From positions 186,001 to 250,000 of the forward strand of contig CAYMEV010000002.1 of assembly GCA_964389675.1 (NCBI GenBank): DNA of 64,000 nucleotides. Direction: 5' to 3'. This document shows positions 53,035-62,085 of this stretch, in pieces. The notes beneath the pieces are model-generated. The model was not told the DNA's origin and did not search any database. It saw only the letters and a list, made by a program, of their open reading frames with translations. The DNA comes from CAYMEV01 sp964389675 [NCBI: uncultured Candidatus Sumerlaeota bacterium]. Its GTDB lineage: Bacteria > CAYMEV01. The translations under genes were made by a program, and so were the position numbers. How positions within the stretch are numbered: position 1 is the stretch's first letter; every line of letters starts with the position of its first letter.

Positions 53035-53280
53035 TTGGATATACAACTTCCTTTACTGCTGAATATGCTGAAAGATCTGATAGACATAGACTTCAGTGAC
53101 GGTACTGCCTCCCGGGAAAAAGAGATAGAGCTTAAGAGAAAATTAAAGAAGAATGAGTCGAAAATAAGGAATAAACTGCTGGAACTGAACTGCGAAAGAG
53201 AGGCTCTTCAGGACAGGCTGGAGGATATAGAATCAGCCATCATCAATATTGAATCCCTTATGGAATGGTCAAAGATCTGA
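53035..53280 (+). CDS. Small coiled-coil protein of unknown function
   Basis: An 81-residue, highly charged, almost entirely helical protein. Residues 25-75 form a clear coiled coil (KEIELKRKLKKNESKIRNKL, LQDRLEDIESAIINIESLM). The start is TTG, six bases after AAAAGGAG, which supports real translation. The 30-base gap to the PP-loop gene suggests co-transcription. No family is recognised. Confidence 0.6.
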   Translation: MDIQLPLLLNMLKDLIDIDFSDGTASREKEIELKRKLKKNESKIRNKLLELNCEREALQDRLEDIESAIINIESLMEWSKI

Positions 53281-53310
53281 AAGAAATGATTCTCATTACA
53301 GGCGTATAAT

Positions 53311-54258
53311 ATGATTAAAGCTCTGGGGCTGCTTTCCTTCGGTATGGATAGCCTTATCGCCTACACTCTTATGAAGGACAGAGGTTTTGATATATTACCC
53401 CTTTACGTAGACATGGGCTTTGCTCCATGTGACTTTGAAAGGTATTTTTACCCAGGTGCCAGGGATGACTCCCTTTATGAAGGGCTGTTGACAATAGATG
53501 CATTCGAGAGGTTCAAAAAGATACTGCAATCACCCCGTTTTGGATTCGGAAAGCACCTTAACCCCTGTATTGACTGCAAAATAATGATGTTCAGCATTGC
53601 CAGGGAAATCATGCAGAGGGAAGGCCTTGATATGATTTTTACCGGAGAAGTGAAGGGCCAGAGGATGATGAGCCAGATCAACAGAAATCTTAAAATTATA
53701 GAAAGGGAATCCGGAACTGAGGGGATTGTTTTCAGGCCTTTGTCCGCCTTAAGGTTTGAACCGACAGATATGGAGAAAAATGGCCTTATTGACCGGGAAG
53801 ATTATTATGATATATCAGGCAGGTCGAGAAAACCTCAATACAAACTTGCAGGAAAACTGAAATTAAAGAATTTCCCTTCTCCTTCAGGAGGATGCCTTCT
53901 GACTTACAGGGGCTTTTCTGATAAATTGAGGAAGCTTTTTTCATTTTACAGCATTGAAGAGATAGACAGGCGGAAAGCTGCTCTTTTGAAGACAGGAAGG
54001 CATTTTTTCATTGATGATTCAGTTCATATGATTCTGGGAAGAAATGAATCAGAAAATATCTTGCTTAAAACTGTGCCCTGTTCCGATCTCCAGATATATC
54101 CCAGGGATGAGAAGGGCCCCTTTGGGATTATTTTCAGGAAAAAAAGCAGCCCCAGGGCCGTTGAAGAGTGCAGATCTCTGGCTTGCAGGTATTCCGACAG
54201 TGAAGATATTATCATAACTGATAGTAGCAAGCCTTTCTGCGAAAGAACATATAAATAA
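53311..54258 (+). CDS. PP-loop ATPase, tRNA-thiolation-like
   Basis: A 315-residue protein with an adenine-nucleotide alpha-hydrolase (PP-loop) fold. The loop is GLLSFGMDSLIAYTL, where SFGMDS replaces the classical SGGxDS. HLNPCIDCKIMMFSIARE and FPSPSGGCLLTYRG provide conserved cysteines. EVKGQRMMSQ is typical of a ThiI/MnmA-related group that is often annotated as a tRNA 2- or 4-thiouridylase. The exact tRNA position, and whether sulfur is carried on the cysteines, cannot be told. Confidence 0.72.
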   Translation: MIKALGLLSFGMDSLIAYTLMKDRGFDILPLYVDMGFAPCDFERYFYPGARDDSLYEGLLTIDAFERFKKILQSPRFGFGKHLNPCIDCKIMMFSIAREIMQREGLDMIFTGEVKGQRMMSQINRNLKIIERESGTEGIVFRPLSALRFEPTDMEKNGLIDREDYYDISGRSRKPQYKLAGKLKLKNFPSPSGGCLLTYRGFSDKLRKLFSFYSIEEIDRRKAALLKTGRHFFIDDSVHMILGRNESENILLKTVPCSDLQIYPRDEKGPFGIIFRKKSSPRAVEECRSLACRYSDSEDIIITDSSKPFCERTYK

Positions 54259-54324
54259 TATTTGAAATATTTGAAATATTTTCTATAATACAAGCATACC
54301 ATCGTAAATCAGGGGGTGATACCG

Positions 54325-55365
54325 ATGTCCGCATATGAAAAATATTCTGTCGGGATTTTCCATTTTGCAAGTGCATTTGGTGATGAGCTTGCCAGGCGCC
54401 TGAACAGTACTGATCCTTTTTTTGTAAATGGCAGGGAATACAAGATTATTGCAGATGATGTAAAAATACATGAATTTGGTTTAAAATGGGGGTCATCGCA
54501 TGATATTATAATAGACAGAGGGTCACATGTCTATCAGCAGGCAAGGAATGTTTTCAAAATGCTTGCCTTCAGGGGAGTACATATAATAAATAACCCCTAT
54601 TCATTTGAATTTTTTATGAACAAGGATGTAGGCTATTATTTTGCCAATCTGCTCGGAGTACCTGTACCGCCCACATATTCCCTCCCGCCCCACGATAATT
54701 TTGGATTTACTCCAGAGGAACTCAGGAACAATCTTTATTTTGACTGGGAAAAAATGATAGAAGAGGTCGGGTTTCCAATGTTCCTTAAGCCTGCACAAGG
54801 CAGGGGGGGAATAGATGCCTATGAAGTGAAGAGCTATGAAGAGCTTATAGACCGCTATAACAGGTCCGGAGATACTGTTATGAGCATTCAGAAGAAGATT
54901 GACAGCAGTAGCGGGTTTATTGTACGGACATTATGCATAGGCAAAATGATTCTTCCAATAAAGTACATATTCAGGAATCCAGTTGGTCCTGAGTATATTT
55001 ATGATGATTCGTTCATGACCCCGGATGAAGGGAAAAAGGTAATTGACTATGCCAAGATAATAAATTTTGTATTTGGCTATAAGATGAATTCTGTGGAGTT
55101 TATCCTGAAAGACGGAATACCGTGGGCTATAGATTTTAATAATCCTGTCCCTGATGGAAGGAAGGAAGCACTTGGAGATGTCTATTTTAATGACTATCAG
55201 GAAGCAATGGTAAGGCTTGTGCTGGATATTGCCAAAACAGGCAGAAGGTCAGAATTCATTCCTCCCGTGAACCAGATAGCTGAGCTGGCAAGGCTTGATA
55301 TGCCTGCAGCTGAAAAGAGTGAAAAAATCCTGGAACTTGCTGACAGAATGTTCTATGAAGTTTAG
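54325..55365 (+). CDS. ATP-grasp ligase of unknown substrate
   Basis: A 346-residue protein with the RimK-like ATP-grasp pattern. IINNPYSFEFFMNKDVGYYF precedes the nucleotide-binding part; GFPMFLKPAQGRGGIDAYEV is the P-loop-like lysine region; VFGYKMNSVEFILKDGIPWAIDFNNPVPDG holds the acidic and Asn metal ligands. Such enzymes join a carboxylate to an amine or thiol. ATG 54325 lies eight bases after AGGGGG and is preferred to the GTG at 54316. The neighbours give no substrate. Confidence 0.72.
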   Translation: MSAYEKYSVGIFHFASAFGDELARRLNSTDPFFVNGREYKIIADDVKIHEFGLKWGSSHDIIIDRGSHVYQQARNVFKMLAFRGVHIINNPYSFEFFMNKDVGYYFANLLGVPVPPTYSLPPHDNFGFTPEELRNNLYFDWEKMIEEVGFPMFLKPAQGRGGIDAYEVKSYEELIDRYNRSGDTVMSIQKKIDSSSGFIVRTLCIGKMILPIKYIFRNPVGPEYIYDDSFMTPDEGKKVIDYAKIINFVFGYKMNSVEFILKDGIPWAIDFNNPVPDGRKEALGDVYFNDYQEAMVRLVLDIAKTGRRSEFIPPVNQIAELARLDMPAAEKSEKILELADRMFYEV

Positions 55366-55369
55366 TGCA

Positions 55370-56905
55370 CTATATTTCCGCCAGCTTGATATCAAGAAGA
55401 AAATCAAATGAGCCGTCAGGATATGGTACTGCATTTTCGACTCTCTTTGTGCAGATTATTATATTTGAATGATACCATAGATGGACATATGGAAGAGTAT
55501 CATTGAGTATATTCTGTATTTTGCAGTAGTAATCCTTTCTCAATTGCTGGTCAGTCGTCCTTCTTGCGGAATCAATAAGGGCATCCACCCCGGGATTCTT
55601 ATAACGTCCCCTGTTGGCACCGTCCGGCGGGATGCTCCTGGAGGATAATACATAGTAGTATATGTCAGGATCCGATATCCCGACCCATCTCAATGAAAAA
55701 AGCTGAAAATCCCCCTCTTTTATATTATCATAGAATGTTCCCCATTCCCTTGATATTATATTCAGTTTCACACCTGTATTCCTGAGCTGATCCTGGATAA
55801 TCTGGGCTATGGTCAGAGACTGAGCATTCTCACTGGTCTTGTATTCCAGTGTAAAATAGTAACCGTCCCTGTCTTTTTTATAACCTTCATTTTTTATCAG
55901 TTCTTCAGCCTTCCCGGGGTTATGGTCATACCAGTCAAGGTCCCTGCAATAAGCCCAGTTAAGAGGGGATAAGAGGCTGTTTGCCTTTTGAGCATATCCT
56001 CTGTATATATGCCTTATTATTGCATCTCTGTCTATGCTGAAGGCAATAGCTTTTCTGATATTTTTATTTTTAAGTATACCATCCTCCATGTTGAATCCTA
56101 TATACTGGTAATTTATGCCCTGAGATGACGACACATGATAGCTGCTGTCACTGGAAAATCTTTCAATAGAATCATAGGGTATATCATTCTGGAGGATATC
56201 AATACCCTTATTCTCAAGCTCAAGCATTCTTGTGGTTGTATCGGGAATTATCCTGAATTTTATCAGGTTTACGGCAGGTTTCTGGCCGAAATAATCATCG
56301 AATTTTTCAAGTGTAAGCAATACCCCCTCCTTGTGTTCCTTAAAGCGGAATGGCCCGGAGCCAACCGGTTCCTTTCGCAGGATTGAGCTGGTGTTTTTAT
56401 CGATGTTTTTTGGAATAATCCCTAATGTAAGGTAATCAATGAAGGGGGAGAATACCTCTTTAAGCTCAAATTCCACAGTATATTCATCTATTACCCTTAT
56501 TTCATCTATTATCTCATAGCTTGATTTTTTAAATGAGATAAAATCCTCATCCATCATGCTCTCAAATGTATATTTTATATCCTCTGCAGTCAGTTCGTTC
56601 TTATTATGAAAAAGTATTCCCTTCCTTATATAAAAGGTAAATATTTTATCTTCCTTAACCTCATATCTTTCTACAATATCAGGCTTAATATTTGAATCCC
56701 TGCCCTTTGTGAAAAGGGAACTGTATATCAGGGAACATATGCGTGATGAATTGGCATCAGTTGCTGTACGGGGGTCAAGGTCTTCAACTGATGCCTCGAG
56801 CCCCATTATGACGGAATCACCTCTGCTGGCTGTCCGGCTGTTATTGCATGCCATGAAAAAGACTGCAAAAATCAGGGCTGGTATAAAAATGTGAAAATAT
56901 TTCAT
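55370..56905 (-). CDS. Peptide/oligopeptide-type solute-binding lipoprotein (SBP_bac_5)
   Basis: A 511-residue periplasmic binding protein of the DppA/OppA family, lipid-anchored (lipobox FFMACNN). Typical segments are LDPRTATDANSSRICSLIY, DIKYTFESMMDEDF, EPVGSGPFRFKEH, KNIRKAIAFSIDRDAIIRHIY and YKNPGVDALIDSARRTTD. No permease or ATPase gene is linked, so the transporter must be encoded elsewhere, or the protein has a sensory job. A GGAGG precedes the ATG, which overlaps the queC stop by four bases. Confidence 0.88.
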   Translation of the reverse strand: MKYFHIFIPALIFAVFFMACNNSRTASRGDSVIMGLEASVEDLDPRTATDANSSRICSLIYSSLFTKGRDSNIKPDIVERYEVKEDKIFTFYIRKGILFHNKNELTAEDIKYTFESMMDEDFISFKKSSYEIIDEIRVIDEYTVEFELKEVFSPFIDYLTLGIIPKNIDKNTSSILRKEPVGSGPFRFKEHKEGVLLTLEKFDDYFGQKPAVNLIKFRIIPDTTTRMLELENKGIDILQNDIPYDSIERFSSDSSYHVSSSQGINYQYIGFNMEDGILKNKNIRKAIAFSIDRDAIIRHIYRGYAQKANSLLSPLNWAYCRDLDWYDHNPGKAEELIKNEGYKKDRDGYYFTLEYKTSENAQSLTIAQIIQDQLRNTGVKLNIISREWGTFYDNIKEGDFQLFSLRWVGISDPDIYYYVLSSRSIPPDGANRGRYKNPGVDALIDSARRTTDQQLRKDYYCKIQNILNDTLPYVHLWYHSNIIICTKRVENAVPYPDGSFDFLLDIKLAEI

Positions 56906-57591
56906 AAATTGCCTCCATAAATAATGTCTGCATCTTCAATATCCAGTTTCCTGAATGCCTCAGCCCTGAAGAGACAGCTGTCGCAAGACCTGCACGGCTT
57001 ATTGTTATCAGGGTTGTAGCATGAAAGTGTCTTGCTGTAATCAACATTCAGGGATAACCCTATTTTAAGTATATCAAGCTTTGTCTTCATGATAAATGGT
57101 GCTCTGGCAACTACAGGAGTCTTCTCCTGTCCTGCTTTGGTACCGGCAAGGATCATTCTGTTAAATGTATCCAGAAACTCAGGCCTGCAATCAGGGTAAC
57201 CTGAATAATCAATTGAATTTATGCCTGTATAAATGCTCTTTATTCCCATCGATTCAGCAAGGGAAGCTGCAATAGAAAGGAAAATGATATTCCTGGCTGG
57301 GACATAGGTATTGGGAATATTTACACGATTTGTGTCCCCCTTATTTATGCATATTGACATATCCGTGAGGGATGATCCCTTTATGATATCAAGAGAGAGG
57401 GGAAAGATTATATGATCTATTACCGAGTATTTCTCAGCCTGGTATTTTGCATACCGGATCTCAATCCGGTTTCTCTGATTATAGTCAAAGCTTAAGGCTG
57501 CGGGGTTATGCCCTCTTGATATAAGGTATGCAAGCAGTGTGGTTGAATCAAGGCCGCCGCTGAGTATTATAATAGAATCAATATTTCTCAT
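56902..57591 (-). CDS. queC: 7-cyano-7-deazaguanine synthase
   Basis: Makes preQ0 for queuosine (and other 7-deazaguanines) from 7-carboxy-7-deazaguanine. The 229-residue protein has the PP-loop ILSGGLDSTTLLAYL, the signature IDYSGYPDCRPEF, RAPFIMKTKLDILKIG and the zinc cysteines in SCYNPDNNKPCRSCDSC. All four are visible. Other queuosine genes are not in the window. Confidence 0.95.
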   Translation of the reverse strand: MRNIDSIIILSGGLDSTTLLAYLISRGHNPAALSFDYNQRNRIEIRYAKYQAEKYSVIDHIIFPLSLDIIKGSSLTDMSICINKGDTNRVNIPNTYVPARNIIFLSIAASLAESMGIKSIYTGINSIDYSGYPDCRPEFLDTFNRMILAGTKAGQEKTPVVARAPFIMKTKLDILKIGLSLNVDYSKTLSCYNPDNNKPCRSCDSCLFRAEAFRKLDIEDADIIYGGNL

Positions 57592-57605
57592 AGAAATTAA
57601 AACAA

Positions 57606-57633
57606 TTGAATATTATCATTAATATAATATAAT
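57606..57633 (+). promoter_or_regulatory. Candidate promoter of the 57665-61276 gene
   Basis: TTGAAT (57606-57611) and a perfect TATAAT (57628-57633) are 16 bases apart in the 73-base spacer divergent from queC. Predicted leader about 25 bases. Confidence 0.5.
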
Positions 57634-57664
57634 CAATCAGGAAATTTACACAAGTATTAATATT

Positions 57665-60600
57665 ATGGATAAAACAAATCTTCTGAAATATTTTACAGTA
57701 AACAAAAAGGAAGCAGGTACTGAATTCAAGACCCGCCATGTATTTGATAATTTTGCTAAGCGAGATAAAAAGCTTACAATAGTACCTGCGGACAAATACA
57801 CAGAATTTTCACTTAATCATTTTATTAAGCTGTTTAATATTTTTTCTGAATCAGAGAATCCTTTTTTAGAGTTTTTAATAGGGTGGGGTATCCTGGATGA
57901 CCAAAGCCTTTATATACTCCGGGATGCCAGGGATATAAGCACAATACCTGATGAGCTATGCAATGCAGGCCAAATACCATATATACTTCTTGATACACTC
58001 ATAGGCCTCTATAATATTCACAGAAATAACTGCTATTATGGCGGGGTCAAAAGGGATGACCTTCTCTATAAGTACAACAGAAGGCATAACATTGACAGTT
58101 TCAGCTATTATCTCTCAGGAGCCAAGATCCTGAAAGCAGAGATAAGCTCTGATGTATTCCACCTTCAAAAAGAGGATGTCAAATCGCTGGTATATTCTCT
58201 TATCTCCTTTTTAATAGCAAAGGAAAATGCAGGCCTGGCCAAGATCAAAAGCCCTGATATCAAGCAGGCCATTGACTACTTTATTAAGGACAGGATCATC
58301 AGGGACATAATAACTGAGACATTTCAGGCAGACGAAAGCATAAGCTATTATATAAGGCTTCTGATCAAGAATCTTTTTTACAGCAATGAAGTTCAAAGGC
58401 AGTTCTATAATTCAATAATGGATCAGATTCCATCACCGGATATTCCCATAGAACGGCATAGTATCAGTCAGGATATAATAAAAAGCCATAATGCAATAGT
58501 AATTACCGGGCCAGCAGGTATAGGGAAGTCATTTTATGTCAAAACCCTTCTGAACAGGTTCAGAAAGATGAAATATACCCCTTTTGTCATAAATGCCGCA
58601 TTGCATGGCACCAGCAATTATGATTTTATTAAGAACTTCACTGATCTTCTTTCATCAATCCTCAGGAAGAATGATTCTCTCATATTTGAGAGGTCGAATA
58701 ATGCTCCGGAAGACCTTAGCGTTGAAGAAAGAATGTATCTCTTATACAGGTTTGACCAGACTGTAAAACCTGTCTTTGTACTTGAAAATATTGACCATGC
58801 AGATGAAAATACCCTGCTTTTATTCAAAGCCATACTGGAAGCTGGTATCTATGTCTTAATAACTAAAAACAGCGATATACACAGTGATCACTATGTCAGG
58901 ATACTGAAAAACCTCGATAAAAAAAGCATATACTCAATATCCCTGACTGAATGGAGTGTTAATGATATTAGCACTCTGCTCGAGATGGTGCTTTATAATG
59001 AAAATAAAAAAAAGATCAGGATATTTTCTGAACTGCTTTACAAGAACTCTGTCAGGGATCCAAAAAAAATCCAGGACGCAGTAAATTATATAATGAACAG
59101 GGAGAGTGACATATTTGGCTGCAGTACTGAGGATTTTAAGAATAATATTATCATTAATATAGATCTGTTCAGAAAATTTAAGGAAAATATGCTCAGAGAC
59201 CTTCTTCCTGATGAGTACAGCCTTCTTAAGACAATATACCTTTTCCCCTGCAGTATGGACAGTCTTTTCAGGATTCACCCGGAAATAAGAAAGGAAATAA
59301 GCGAAATCTTAAATCAACTGCTTTCCAAAAAGCTGATCTCTCTGGAGAGCAATAAGTATTTCATTAAGGACCCGGGTATCTCAGAAGGTATTTCGGCAAT
59401 GATAGGCAGAAATGAGCTTCATGATGAGTACAGGAGGATAGGAGATTATCTTTTGAGGGATGATTCAGATTCCGGGAAAATCCCAGTTCTGGTACTGGTA
59501 AACTATCTGCTCAACGGTGGTTATTTTATCGAATCAGCCAGAATGATACTTGATCACTCCGGGAAGCCAGGCAATATGATACAAAACGGCAGGGTCATCT
59601 GGTATTACAACAAGGCATGCGAGATATTTCGCCGTAATAATATGATAAATGAACAGATCATAATGATGGAAAGGCTTTTTGAGATTCACCACAGGAGAAG
59701 TGATTATTCAAAGGCGAACTCTATTTTGCATTCATTAAGCAAAACAGGCTATGACCCGTTTAACCTCCATAAAAAATATGCGCTTCTTCTTGAATCTACA
59801 GGTGAGTATAAGAAGGCGATAGAATACTATAACAAGGCATTTTCACTGATAAAGAACAGAAATGACATTTATCTGAAGATTGACATTTATATTGATATTG
59901 CAAGACTGCTTATAAAGACCTATAAGATAAAAGCCGCGGAGGAGATCCTTCAAAAGGCAGTGCTTCTTGAAAAAGACAACAATATGATGGATAAGCACAA
60001 TATAATCCTTTCTCTCTTTGGAGAACTGCATACTCTGAAGAATGACCTTGAAGCTGCGAGAAAGGCATCTGTCGAGTCGGCAGAATTAAGTGAACAGGCA
60101 AGAGATTATTATATCCTGACTCAGACCCTTTCAAATCTGGGCCTTATATATTTCAAGCAGAAAGCCTTTGATAAGGCTTATGTGTACTATAAAAAGGCAC
60201 TGGACCTTTCCATAAAGTGCGATAATATTCATGGGATAAGCATGGGTTATTTTAATCTTGGAAGAATAAACACCGTTGCAGGCAATTTCCCTAAAGCATC
60301 AGAGCAGTTTACCAGCGCTATGGTTTTTCATCAAAAGACCGGAAACAGGAAGGAATATGTCAATGATATTTTCATGATATCATACCTTCTTACTGAGAAG
60401 GGAGAGTTAAGCAAAGCTTATTATATGATTAAAGAAGGCCTGGACATTGCGGAGAAAATTCAGGACCCTGAGCTGAAATCGTTGATGCTGTACAGTTTCG
60501 GCAGGATTTATCATTATCTTGGAAGCTATGGAGAATCAATTAATTACTACTTTTATTCAAGGGAGATTGCAAAGAAAATAGGGCTGAAAGCAATGCTTCC

Positions 60601-61276
60601 GAAGATTTACAATTCTCTTTCCTGCCTTATGTTCGATCTCGGGGATTATACCAGGGCTGGCCAATTTGCACAAAAATCCATAATCCTGGATAAGGATCTG
60701 AAGTCCAGCGAGTTGATGCCGTTGAATAATGCAGTTATTACAGCTTCAAGGATATTCTCAGACAATGCAGATGACCCGCTGGGACTGATAAGGGAACTGA
60801 AGAATGAAGAGAGCCTCCCTGATAATTTTTACAGATTCAGATATTTCAAGATAATTTATGATACCGGCCGGTATATAGGTGTAAAGGACCTGATGATATA
60901 TTGCCTCCAGGTGATGAAAGACCTTAGCCTCAATAATTACAGCGTATGGTATGACCAGGTTCAATGCCTGTCCCATCAATTGCTGCACAATGATTTGCCA
61001 TTGGAAATTATCAGGAAAAACCTTAGTGCAGCAGAGCAGATGGATTTTAGCGAACTTCAGTGGGTATGGGAATACATGCTTGCAAACAGCCTTTACAGCA
61101 ATAATGAGCACCAGGAATCATACAGGCATTATATTGCTGTCTATGAAAAAATCAAGGACAGATTATACAGCATATCCGAAAGCTACAGAAAGGCTTATAT
61201 TTCAAACCCATTCAGAAAATTTGCCTATGATAAAGGCAAAAAGATTTCTGATAAATTTAACAGCCTGTATTACTGA
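57665..61276 (+). CDS. Kinase-like / STAND-type ATPase / TPR protein
   Basis: A 1203-residue soluble protein in three parts. Residues about 40-190 look like the C-lobe of a protein kinase that has lost its active site: LYNIHRNNCYYGGVKRDDLL lines up with the LHxxGxxHGDLKPxNIL region but lacks the catalytic Asp, and no DFG is seen. Residues 275-480 form an ATPase module: Walker A GPAGIGKS (282-289), a Walker B-like FVLENIDHAD (370-379). From about 600 a long TPR array follows (for example LSNLGLIYFKQKAFDKAYVYY). The layout resembles kinase-AAA-TPR regulators such as PknK. Role unknown; a signal-integration scaffold is likely. Confidence 0.78.
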   Translation: MDKTNLLKYFTVNKKEAGTEFKTRHVFDNFAKRDKKLTIVPADKYTEFSLNHFIKLFNIFSESENPFLEFLIGWGILDDQSLYILRDARDISTIPDELCNAGQIPYILLDTLIGLYNIHRNNCYYGGVKRDDLLYKYNRRHNIDSFSYYLSGAKILKAEISSDVFHLQKEDVKSLVYSLISFLIAKENAGLAKIKSPDIKQAIDYFIKDRIIRDIITETFQADESISYYIRLLIKNLFYSNEVQRQFYNSIMDQIPSPDIPIERHSISQDIIKSHNAIVITGPAGIGKSFYVKTLLNRFRKMKYTPFVINAALHGTSNYDFIKNFTDLLSSILRKNDSLIFERSNNAPEDLSVEERMYLLYRFDQTVKPVFVLENIDHADENTLLLFKAILEAGIYVLITKNSDIHSDHYVRILKNLDKKSIYSISLTEWSVNDISTLLEMVLYNENKKKIRIFSELLYKNSVRDPKKIQDAVNYIMNRESDIFGCSTEDFKNNIIINIDLFRKFKENMLRDLLPDEYSLLKTIYLFPCSMDSLFRIHPEIRKEISEILNQLLSKKLISLESNKYFIKDPGISEGISAMIGRNELHDEYRRIGDYLLRDDSDSGKIPVLVLVNYLLNGGYFIESARMILDHSGKPGNMIQNGRVIWYYNKACEIFRRNNMINEQIIMMERLFEIHHRRSDYSKANSILHSLSKTGYDPFNLHKKYALLLESTGEYKKAIEYYNKAFSLIKNRNDIYLKIDIYIDIARLLIKTYKIKAAEEILQKAVLLEKDNNMMDKHNIILSLFGELHTLKNDLEAARKASVESAELSEQARDYYILTQTLSNLGLIYFKQKAFDKAYVYYKKALDLSIKCDNIHGISMGYFNLGRINTVAGNFPKASEQFTSAMVFHQKTGNRKEYVNDIFMISYLLTEKGELSKAYYMIKEGLDIAEKIQDPELKSLMLYSFGRIYHYLGSYGESINYYFYSREIAKKIGLKAMLPKIYNSLSCLMFDLGDYTRAGQFAQKSIILDKDLKSSELMPLNNAVITASRIFSDNADDPLGLIRELKNEESLPDNFYRFRYFKIIYDTGRYIGVKDLMIYCLQVMKDLSLNNYSVWYDQVQCLSHQLLHNDLPLEIIRKNLSAAEQMDFSELQWVWEYMLANSLYSNNEHQESYRHYIAVYEKIKDRLYSISESYRKAYISNPFRKFAYDKGKKISDKFNSLYY

Positions 61277-61623
61277 TAAATATCTATTCCCTGGAAATGT
61301 TCGATCTCTTTTTCCTGCCCGGAGATTATTACTGCTATGACATCGAAGCGCAAATTATTATATTTGCAGTTATTGCTTTCCAGAAAATGCAGGGCTGTTT
61401 TTTCCATATTCAACTTTTTCCTGGCACTGACCCTTTCTTCAGGATAACCGAATGAAGCGTGTTTTGATGCTTTTACCTCAACAAATACTATTTCATTGCC
61501 AAACCGGGCTATTATATCGATTTCACCATAAGGAGACCTGTAATTTCTTGAAAGAATTGAATAACCCTTGCTGACAAGGTATTTTTCAGCAAGATTTTCG
61601 CCTTGTTCTCCCAGCGGGATCAC
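61270..61623 (-). CDS. yraN: YraN-family (UPF0102) nuclease-like protein
   Basis: A 117-residue protein of the UPF0102 family with a restriction-endonuclease-like fold: GEQGENLAEKYLVSKGYSIL, NYRSPYGEIDIIA, VFVEVKASKHASFG and RFDVIAVI give the D...ExK pattern of that nuclease fold. Cellular role not established. The start is GTG overlapping the rplS stop by four bases. The rnhB gene that often lies between rplS and yraN is absent. Confidence 0.88.
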   Translation of the reverse strand: MIPLGEQGENLAEKYLVSKGYSILSRNYRSPYGEIDIIARFGNEIVFVEVKASKHASFGYPEERVSARKKLNMEKTALHFLESNNCKYNNLRFDVIAVIISGQEKEIEHFQGIDIYQ

Positions 61624-61967
61624 TTGAAGCGTTTTTCTTTAATTCTTGCTGCTTTACCGGTTCTATCTCTAAGATAATATAGCTTGGCCCTTCTGACTTT
61701 TCCTTGTTTTTTAAGCTCTATTCTGGAGAGCAGAGGGGAATGGTAGGGGAATGTTTTCTCAACTCCGACACCGTATGATGTTTTGCGAAGCGTGAAGCTT
61801 GTCCTTTGCATTCCTTTTCTTATTTTAAGCACAACTCCCTCGAATGGTTGCTCCCTGGTCTTATCCCCCTCTTTTATAGTGAAATATACCCTGATGGTAT
61901 CTCCAACATGAAATGGAAGGGGTTCTTCTTTCAGATATTTTCTTTCAATTTTTTCCAACAGGTTCAT
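61620..61967 (-). CDS. rplS: 50S ribosomal protein L19
   Basis: Ribosomal protein of 115 residues when started at ATG 61967, which follows AAGGAGG by seven bases; an upstream in-frame ATG at 62000 would add 11 unlikely residues. It begins with NLLEKIERKYLKEE. Family motifs are FHVGDTIRVYFTIKEGDKTR, FEGVVLKIRKGMQRTSFTLRK, GVGVEKTFPYHSPLL and RAKLYYLRDRTGKAARIKEK. It is upstream of and coupled to yraN. Confidence 0.95.
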   Translation of the reverse strand: MNLLEKIERKYLKEEPLPFHVGDTIRVYFTIKEGDKTREQPFEGVVLKIRKGMQRTSFTLRKTSYGVGVEKTFPYHSPLLSRIELKKQGKVRRAKLYYLRDRTGKAARIKEKRFK

Positions 61968-62085
61968 TAAAGTCCTCCTTAGCCGTCCGTAACAACCCAA
62001 AAGTTAAAAATCATCAGGCTGTCATACCGCATAATAAAAATTAAGAATCTACCTATAACCTCATATCTTTAATTAATCAAGAAAA

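Noticed and set aside
61968-62085. Possible structured leader (ribosomal protein autoregulation) upstream of rplS
   Set aside because: The sequence is AT-rich and I could not find a convincing conserved fold by eye.
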